Shown here: positions 56,471 to 64,000 of the stretch, piece after piece
How positions within the stretch are numbered: position 1 is the first letter of the stretch
Layout: the number at the start of each line of letters is the position of its first letter
NCBI GenBank assembly: GCA_951804985.1
Contig: OX638132.1
Span: 84,572,696 to 84,636,695 of the forward strand
Length of the DNA stretch: 64,000 nt
Direction of reading: 5' to 3'
Origin: Dryomyza anilis
Lineage: Eukaryota; Arthropoda; Insecta; Diptera; Dryomyzidae
Notes under the pieces: model-generated
What the model was told of the DNA's origin: nothing
Database searches by the model: none
What the model saw: only the letters and a program-made list of their open reading frames with translations
Position numbers and translations under genes: made by a program

Positions 56471-57712
56471 ACTGCGTCGAATAAAATTGTCCGCTACAAA
56501 AATGAAAAAATCTAGAAATCTGGTAATCGAATTTTTATAGAATAAAATATTTTATTTTGCAAATTATTTCTAGATTTAAAAAAAATATAAAAAAATAGAA
56601 ATTAATATTTTTTAATAAAAAGTTTTAATTTTTCCGGAACCCCTTCCATTAATGTTGTAATGGTAGAGTCCGACACCCTCACAGCTGCTGAAGACCACTT
56701 TCTTTTAAAGTCTTGAAGGTCTTTGGCCACTTTTTTGGTTGTCTTCATCTCCCTTTTTACTAAAGCCCAGTATCTCTCAATCGGCCTGAGTTCCGGACAG
56801 TTTGGTGGATTGGCTTCTCTAGGCACCAAAATCACTGCATTTTGTTGGAGTGCTGTAGTGACATGAAGCGAGTTCAGGCCAAAAAAATGTGGACACTTCA
56901 TGTTGGCGTAAAAATGGAAGCAATCTCTTTTTCAAGCATTCCTTCACATATATTTCGCTATTAATTGTACCCGATGTCACGAATGAGCTGCTCCCTTTTC
57001 CACAAAGGCAAATTGCCTGCCAAACAAGGAATTTCTTTGGAAATTTGTAATTTTTTTTTATTTGAATTTTTCAGCGACATTTCCTCGAGAATCGGCTGTA
57101 TAAAATTCCTGCCCAGGTAGCTGAGAAAAGTCCGCTAAAACATAAGTTTCGTCGTCCATTATGCAGCAATCGAATTTTTTAAAAAAATCTTGGTTCAGCT
57201 TTTTAGCTCGTTGTTTTGCGGATTCATTCCTTGTACGTCTTCAGCCCAGCTTCTTTCTTAGTCCTGCGCACGAAATATTCTGAGCAATCCGCCTTTCTCG
57301 CCAATTTCCTTCCGGTTATGCTTGGATCTTTCTTTAAAATATTCACAACCTTCTTCGACTTTTCACGATCATGTGGGCCTTTTTTTTTACCAGAACCTTT
57401 CTTCCGATCAATACTCAGGTCTTTCTTAAAGCGGTTGATAACGCGAGAAATGGTCTTAGGGTTAGCCCCTACCTCCTTGAAAATTTTTTTAAAAGACCAA
57501 CTAGGTTGTTTTTGAAAAATTTTAATTATATTTTCTCGCACTTCCACTTCGTTTGCCATTTTCGCGTTAAATAAATTTTGTATTGACTATAACTGACACA
57601 AATTATTTTCTGCCATTTAATTCAGAGCTACTATGATCAAATTTTTTTAATTTGAATCTTGCAATAGCACATTATGGGAAGATATGTAACGGATAATTTT
57701 ATTCGACGCAGT
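56471..57712 (-). mobile_element. Tc1/mariner-type element, ~1.24 kb, inactive
   Basis: Terminal inverted repeats at 56472-56497 and 57686-57711 (CTGCGTCGAATAAAATT..., 26 bp, two mismatches) enclose a broken transposase read on the minus strand. TA precedes the left end; the right flank reads TC, so the TA duplication has mutated. The ~1.24-kb size fits a full-length Tc1/mariner element. Confidence 0.88.
56602..57559 (-). pseudogene. Frameshifted Tc1/mariner transposase
   Basis: The N-terminal part (57224-57559) starts MANEVEVRENIIKIFQKQPS and carries the DNA-binding helix-turn-helix (IFKEVGANPKTISRVINRF). The catalytic region continues in another frame with MDDETY near 57143-57160, the first catalytic aspartate. 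The segment WQAICLCGKGSSS lies in a further frame. The C-terminal part (56602-56901) ends the DDE domain with NPPNCPELRPIERYWALVKR. At least three frame changes separate these parts, so no functional protein can be made. Confidence 0.85.
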
Positions 57713-57719
57713 CCTTATT

Positions 57720-59450
57720 ATTTCAGGTGAAATCAAAATATTGCTTTTGATTTGTTTGTGGCCACGATTGAGGTTTTTTCTTGGCTAAACCATTTAAATA
57801 ATTCATATAACACAATATGTTCACTAAAGTTACAACAAACATTGCTTAAATTACGTTTCCCATTTAATCAAAAAAATGATTCCCACTTTACCCTAATATC
57901 GCAATTTGAACATAACTTTAGTACCGTTTCAGCATTGTTAAATTATTTTCAAAACCAGTTTGTATTTCAGGAGATATAAGTACAATATTCGATCATTTTA
58001 AACATACCGTATTAAATAAAAACGGTACACTTTCAAAAACATATTTTTTCAATTGTTCTCGAAATGCAATAAAAAGGTTTTAATTTGATTATAACCATGA
58101 ATAAAAAAAGTTGATGCCATATTAAGAAGCACTTGACACTTGACTTCTAAGTGCAAAAACATGTCCAAAAATTGCAATTTCCCATATTACCACATGTCCA
58201 TCTTTACCCCAGGTTATATTCAAATTACGTTCCGAACAAATTTAGTGTGAAAGAATAAAGTAAAATTTGAAGTAATTACTGGATGCTTTTATAATGCTGA
58301 TTCCAAAAATAGCATGAGATATAGCCCAACTTTCAATTTCTCACAGTTTTGCTCTTTTGATATTTTTAATTTTTAAACAATTATTAAACAAAATTAACAT
58401 TTCAGTTTTATACACCGAAATTCTTGCGCTATAATACAAAAATTTGTTTATAAGTGGAAAAATTTAGTTTTCGAGATATATGCGTAAGAAATTAAAGAAT
58501 TTATATTACGAAAAAAATTATGTTACAAAAAAAATTACAAAATTTTGTGAATCAAAATTTTAATTTTTTTTATAAATAATTGTTATACAGTTTTTTTGTA
58601 AAATGCCACCAAAGAAAATAAAGATTTATCAATATTTTATTAAATGTTTATTATATAATTTATTCAACTGTATTTCTTAATATTCTTCATATATATTGTT
58701 ATGAAAACAAAACATCAACCCCATCAAATAGTTAAAAAGAAATCTCATTTTATTATACAATTTATAATTTATAAATGATTGCTTTTCCAAACTTTGCCAC
58801 CTAGATATTATATGCGTTGTTCAGTTCAAAAGAATTCAGCAATATTCATATCTGTGTCATGTTATTTAAAAATAGCTCTTTCAGGTATCTAACGAAAAAT
58901 CGTATTTATGACATTGCGGAACGTATGTTTTTAAAACATAATAAACACTGAAAAATTTTAAATTATTAAAAATAACCATAATTAAAAACAATATCAAACA
59001 AAATTAAATAATTAATATTAAGAAAAATTAAAGTGGTATTAAATTTGAGAATATAGTGTTTATTTAATGTATGTTGCCCATATATAGAATTATTTATGGC
59101 AATGACCAGACTAAAAATACCTGCACATATTTCTGATGGCGTAAGAAAATCATGCATGAATAATAACAAATATTTTCCTGTTTTCGAAAACGTTTTCGTG
59201 TGTGATGCGTAGTATTTTTGTGTGTATATTGTATATATTCGAAAATATCATTGAGTTGTGTTTATCTTTCGAAAACTGCATACGATATATTTAGATGCGT
59301 ATAATATTAACAATATTTTTGTATAGTGAAAAGATAAATTAGTTTGAGAAAAATTAGTTTGTAATTTCTTTGTCTGTATATATGGATCCCATATGGATCT
59401 AATGCCGTTTTCATCAAGAAATACCATGAATACCATACACAGAATGGAGT
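57720..59450. other. No gene recognised
   Basis: AT-rich unique-looking sequence with only short ORFs and no splice-supported coding pattern. Confidence 0.4.
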
Positions 59451-59456
59451 TATAAT

Positions 59457-59706
59457 GCGCCAACCAACTTATTCGGTTCTTTAAACCGCTTAGTCGGTTG
59501 TTATATTGAAAGGTAAAATAGTTTTAAAATAAACTACAACCTCTTTCGAAAGGTCTTAGAACAATTTCAAATAGTTTTGAGAACAATTTGAAGTTTACGC
59601 TAATGTTATAAGCGTAATTCGAATATGGCAGTTCCGTCAACAAATTGTTCTTACAACTAATATTCTCGTTCTTCCAAACTCATGACAAAAGAGGATTTTT
59701 CTGTGC
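59457..59706 (+). mobile_element. Partial foldback MITE (GGTTGG-core family)
   Basis: Begins GCGCCAACCAACTTATTCGG and CCGCTTAGTCGGTTGTTAT, the core of the element at 31911-32409, and runs through one arm to GGATTTTTCTGTGCAC. The other arm is missing. Confidence 0.6.
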
Positions 59707-59708
59707 AC

Positions 59709-60597
59709 AGAAAAAAAAAATTCTTCAATATGATGAATTTATACATAAATATTATGAATTTTTTCACCAACTACCAGATTCATCATATTGATACCACCGT
59801 TCATTAAATGACATATTAATGAATGTATTCATTATATATATAAACAAAATATTCAATACAATAAATTTGAATTGTCATTTGATGAATTTGTTCATAATAT
59901 TTTTTCAAAAAATAAAAAAAATGTTTATAAAATAATTCGACAAAAAAGTGTAAACATTTTATTTAAAAAAAAACAAGTACAAAAATTTACAAAAATAAAT
60001 TTTAATAAATAAAAACTTTGGACAAAAAAATGTAAAAAAAAAAATTTCAAAAAAAAAAATTGGAAAAAAAATTTCGAAAAAAATGTTTCAAAAAAATATT
60101 GTTTGAAAAAAATTTTTTTTTCAAAAATATATTTTTTATAAATATAACTTTTTATTAACAAAAAGTTGTAATTATAATAAATATATTATAAAACATTTTA
60201 CTAATTTATGCATGTCGAGCAAGCATTATATAAGAAATAACACACAAGAACTACTTGAGAATTGAGAAGTACGGCAAAACATGAACGAAAAAAATAATAT
60301 GTTGAAAGATATTTGGTTTAATGAACAGCATTCTTCAATATAAAGAACATATATGTTGTATTTTATATTTTGGTTCATTAACATAATGAAACGTAATCTT
60401 CACATACAGTTCATCATATTGAAGAACACTTTTTCGACAGTTACCAAGCGTTCTTCATATTTATGATAGCATTCATAACATTGATGGCGTTAGTCATTAA
60501 TATTATGAATGGCTCTTCAATATAATAAATCCTAGTTTGAAGAACGGAATTCATCAATATGATGTACATTTTTTTTTTGTGTGTGTACACACAGAAT
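59709..60597. repeat. Repeat region with TTCTTCAATATGATGAA motifs, inverted ends
   Basis: TTCTTCAATATGATGAATTT near the left end faces AATTCATCAATATGATG near the right end. Between them TTCATYAATAT and TATGAA variants recur many times (59720-59900 and 60300-60560) around an A-rich middle (59900-60170). It probably represents a decayed or rearranged foldback element. Confidence 0.5.
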
Positions 60598-60608
60598 AAA
60601 AATGTGTT

Positions 60609-60850
60609 GCGCCAACCAACTTATTAGTGACTTTCAACCGCTTAGTCGGTACTTATAGTCAAAATTCATGGAATGCCGAAATACGCAGGGTACGAACGTA
60701 CACCCAGAAAAAATACTATGTAAATAATAGTTTTTTACTATTAAAAATAGTCAATAGGATAAATTATTATTTTAATCGGAAAATATCAAAAATACTAGAA
60801 AATACCATGATATTGTCATAGAGTGATATTGCCATAGAGTGTAAATCGTG
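60609..60850. mobile_element. Two adjoining MITE fragments
   Basis: 60609-60670 repeats the core GCGCCAACCAACTTATTAG and CCGCTTAGTCGG of the 31911-32409 family. From 60703 CACCCAGAAAAAATACTATG and AGTCAATAGGATAAATTATT match one arm of the 40048-40250 family. Both are truncated. Confidence 0.6.
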
Positions 60851-60929
60851 TTGGTATTTCCAATTTTGACAGTGCGTATCGAAGTGAAGTTGGCTGCAGA
60901 TAGCTAAATATTCAAAAATACATCGAGAA

Positions 60930-61092
60930 AATTAAACTTTAAAATCACTTTAAACTCCGGTGCAAAACACTTTATAATTTAAAGTGTGCATGTATCCGAA
61001 TCAGCCGAATTTGAAAATATTATATTTTAAAGTGTTTACTTTAAATTTTAAATAAATTTTATATTTTAATGTGACACCTTTTAGCCATGTCC

Positions 61093-61148
<56 letters not shown>

Positions 61149-62105
61149 TGCTGTCTTGCTGTCTTGCTGTCCGAATACAGAATAACTTGAGAAATACTGA
61201 TCAGAATGCGATGAAATTTCGTCTCAATATATTTTAGCCAAAAGTAGGAACTGAGTTTGAAAATGAGCCAAATCGGTCAACGGACACGCCCACCTCCCAT
61301 ACAAGTAACTTTTATATAACTCTTTCGGAACTAATAACTCGAAAAGTATTCAAGGTATAGTTATAAAATTTAAAACATATTGTTAGTATTCACCTAAAAA
61401 TATGTGGTCCAAAAATGGGCGTGATCCGGCCACTTTTTTTTTCATTATTTTCCGGGTTTTAATAGTGGAAATTTGATCCGTAAATTACTAAAATCAAATC
61501 TATGAAATATTAGCCTTTCAAAATTTTAAATATAGGCGTGTTCCGCCCAATTACATTTTTCAGAATTTTTTTTTTAGTTTTTTATACTTTATATAATTTT
61601 TTTAATTTATAGGGCTATAGACGTAAATTTCTGATATATGAATAATATTCTGAGGGTTAATATCCCCACCAAAGGTGTAGGGTATTCCATAGTCGGGCCC
61701 GACCGACTATAAAAATCCGCCCCATGTGACCTAACTTTCCCAACTCGTTTTTAAAGTTGAACTTTTACATCTAAAATGTCCCTTTTAATTTTTTGTAAGA
61801 GGAGAAAAAATTCTCTCAATGAGCGTCAGATCGTATGGCCATTGCCTACGTTACACCTTTCTCTTTCTCATTATTGATCTTTGTTGTATTTGTTAACCAT
61901 TTCGACATCCATTTTATTCGTACAGTTTATTAAATTGTGCTTATGAACTATGTTCTACTGCAATGAAGATAAATTGTGTTAAATGATATACATTGAATTT
62001 TAATGTGATAAATTTCAAATTAAAGTGTTGCACTTAAAATTCGCCAAATCTTTAAATTAAAAGCGTGAACTTTAAAATTTAAAGTGCAATTTTTTTCTCG
62101 GTGTA
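60930..62105. repeat. ACTTTAAA-rich element interrupted by a later insertion
   Basis: ACTTTAAA, TTTAAAGTG and related motifs flank both sides (60930-61080 and 61740-62105) of the transposon copy at 61081-61740. This suggests that one AT-rich element was split by the insertion. The right boundary may be the TTCTCGGTGTAC near 62095. Confidence 0.45.
61081..61740 (+). mobile_element. Degenerate fly transposon copy B
   Basis: Near-identical to 47268-47871, with the same order of CCGAATACAGAATAACTTGA, ATGTGGTCCAAAAATGGGCG and TCGGGCCCGACCGACTAT. The 5' part of copy A (47141-47267) is absent. It begins with a (GTCT)n run of ~12 units at 61093-61142, where copy A has only CTGTCTGGCTGTCTTG. Confidence 0.75.
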
Positions 62106-62109
62106 CAAC

Positions 62110-63070
62110 CTCATGCAAAAAAAGAGAACTTATCTGTGTGTAAGATAGGATTTCATGCCTACCTTGAAATATTTTTCTGATGGAATATTAGTTTATTGTA
62201 TTTTTTTTATTTTCGGAATTGTTTCAAATATTTACACGCGACACCTCCCGAGAGGAAATTGGTTTTGTGTGTTCACAATTTTTTTGTTGTTGTTTGAAAT
62301 GGCTTAAATTTGATAAACTTACTCTCAAAATAATTAGCGACTTTAAATAGCGTCAGGTTTTGAAACAGGCACTGATTTGAAATCAGGAAAGTCTGCTCAA
62401 GAAATGATCGCACCTTGAACTACATTTTGATTAGGGCTCATTTAGAGATTTTCTGTATCACTTTGAGTTTTTTTATTTCCAGTTAGTTATGTAATTAAAA
62501 TCAGCATCAATGAACCAACAACACATTTAGCTTACCTCAACTTTTTAAATTATTAAAATCGACAAAAAATTCAAATTTTTGTACATTTTTGACATTTGTA
62601 AAATCGTAAAAAACACCTTGTAAGATAATTTTGCATTTCAGAGTTATTAAAAGAAAATTATGTTCCCGTTTCAAAACTGGATTTATCAAAATTTAATTAG
62701 AAACAACAATGTAATGATCGATTTGCACTTCAAATTGTATGCACTTCAATTGTATGTCCTTGAAAATTACCCTTTTTAAAAATTGTGAAAAATCCAAAAT
62801 GTTTGTTTATTTATTATAAATATTCATGACAAAATTCCAGATGTCAGTTTGACAGAATCATATTGAATTTGATTATTTTCTTAAATATTACTTCATATTG
62901 ATGAACTGATATAGGCAACCCATTGTAAGAATTAATATGGTATTAATTTATATTAATTCATAAGATAATTTTATTAAAAATAGAGTGGTAAATTCGAGCA
63001 TTCTTTCATTCGTTTTTGGCTTTGTTTCATTGGGGGTTATTTCATGTTTTCATTGGAGGTTGTTTAATAA
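62110..63070. other. No gene recognised
   Basis: AT-rich sequence with short ORFs only; nothing supportable. Confidence 0.4.
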
Positions 63071-63077
63071 TTTTGTT

Positions 63078-63185
63078 CAGAATTCTCCCCCCATATATTT
63101 TTCTAATTTTGTGCAGAATTCTCCCCTCATATCTTTTTCTAGTTTTGTGCAGAATTCTCCCCCAAAATTTTTGAACCTCTGATTT
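63078..63185 (+). repeat. Three-copy 36-bp repeat, CAGAATTCTCCCC
   Basis: CAGAATTCTCCCC starts at 63078, 63114 and 63150 (period 36), with TCATATCTTTTTCTAGTTTT between copies. Since 36 is a multiple of three, the ORF at 62985-63182 shows a 12-residue peptide repeat (FVQNSPP), which is not evidence of a gene. Confidence 0.8.
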
Positions 63186-63189
63186 AAAA

Positions 63190-64000
63190 AAAAATGAAAA
63201 TTTGTGAATTGATTTTTTTTACATTGAACTGGGGCCACCTCTAGCGGCCACTTTTGGAACAATTTGGCAACATGATTCGTTGGTTTTTTTTTCATATGAA
63301 GTAACTCCCAAATTATTTGGAGCTTATTTCAATTTTGTTTTGGGTGTTATTCCATTTGGAGTTTTTCGTTAGGCGGCCTATTTAGGCGCCTATTTTTCAA
63401 AAAAATTAGCTTTGTTTATTTTTTATTTCAAAAGCTATCGGTCTCGTTAAATGTCTAGTACCAAAAAAAAAGTACTAAACCGTAAGAACATATAGGTCTA
63501 ATTTGACACTCGATATGTCTTCGAGAAAGTGTTCGATATCGTGTGCATTCTCCTACACTTCGCATTTGATCTATCTAGGGTTTCATAGTCAGATACACTT
63601 TTTAACAACAATTTATTTATATATTATTTATATGAAAATAATGCTTTAATTTATAGTCGATTTTTAAAATGAACATTTTATTATCTTCTATAAGGTAAAA
63701 AAGGTTCAACCTTCGTAAATGAACAAAGTATCTGGTTTATGTTTTTGTCGTCTCATACACGAATCGCAAATTACAGCAAAATTTAAAAACGATCCGGAAA
63801 CGTTTAATTTAATTGATTTAATGTAATATTACAACGTCTAAGAATTATGTTTTGCATTTGTTTTCGTCGAGTATTTTAAAAATTTTAAATGTTTTAAAAT
63901 TTTATTCATTGATAAAGTGTCAACACGGTGCAATTGTTTTTGGCTTTCGCCAACGCAGACCGACGAGAAAGAACGATCAGGGTCGAATAGTTTAAAGTAG
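63190..64000. other. No gene recognised
   Basis: Includes the repeat shared with 54120-54240 (about 63470-63570). The final ~100 bp are somewhat GC-richer, but no exon could be supported at the window edge. Confidence 0.4.

Noticed and set aside
62985..63182. ORF with 12-residue peptide repeats
   Set aside because: The periodicity is fully explained by a 36-bp tandem DNA repeat; no gene structure surrounds it.

Overview
The window is nuclear DNA from a fly, most likely a higher (cyclorrhaphan) dipteran other than Drosophila. The evidence is short GT-AG introns, recognisable fly orthologues (Sce/RING1, YL-1/Vps72, unc80), an AT-rich background and many MITEs, SINEs, Tc1/mariner and hAT relics in the gaps. 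Nothing prokaryotic or viral was seen. Gene names rest on recognising protein families by eye; no database search was run.

Layout: (1) 1-8.7 kb holds no recognisable gene, only degenerate tandem repeats and MITEs. (2) 8.98-10.93 kb is Sce (plus strand, 4 coding exons, 454 aa), the RING1 subunit of PRC1, with a four-unit ~28-bp repeat array just upstream. (3) 11-17.4 kb is repeat-rich: a 59-bp tandem array, a hAT-type TIR element, a TIR element carrying a tRNA-derived SINE with a perfect 15-bp target-site duplication, and a foldback element with a 93-bp internal duplication. (4) 17.42-17.95 kb (minus) is a two-exon gene for an unrecognised 153-aa protein. (5) 19.33-19.50 kb (minus) is a candidate 55-aa gene with a TATA box and poly(A) signals. 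(6) 19.85-21.89 kb (plus) is YL-1 (5 exons, 347 aa), a subunit of H2A.Z-exchange complexes. (7) 23.57-49.67 kb (minus) is the complete coding region of unc80, the scaffold subunit of the NALCN/narrow abdomen sodium-leak channel. I could place 31 coding exons whose phases all agree (9834 nt, 3277 aa). Its introns hold a tRNA-Thr(CGU) gene, a decayed tRNA-Ser, several MITEs, a homopurine tract and a ~2-kb array of a 19-bp repeat. (8) 49.7-64 kb is the unc80 5' side and intergenic DNA: a decayed ~20-bp minisatellite, a possible 5' UTR exon, a nearly perfect ~48-bp-stem hairpin, a dead 1.24-kb Tc1/mariner-type element, and further MITE and satellite-like DNA.

The genes do not form a pathway: two are chromatin factors, one is a neuronal channel scaffold and two are unknown. 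YL-1 and unc80 are convergent with a 1.7-kb gap. The main points of interest are structural: the 19-bp array, a GC-AG intron whose donor lies 14 bp from a MITE end, a 54-nt in-frame intron in the last unc80 exon, the tRNA nested inside unc80, the long hairpin, the periodic repeats upstream of Sce, and the TATA-driven small ORF.
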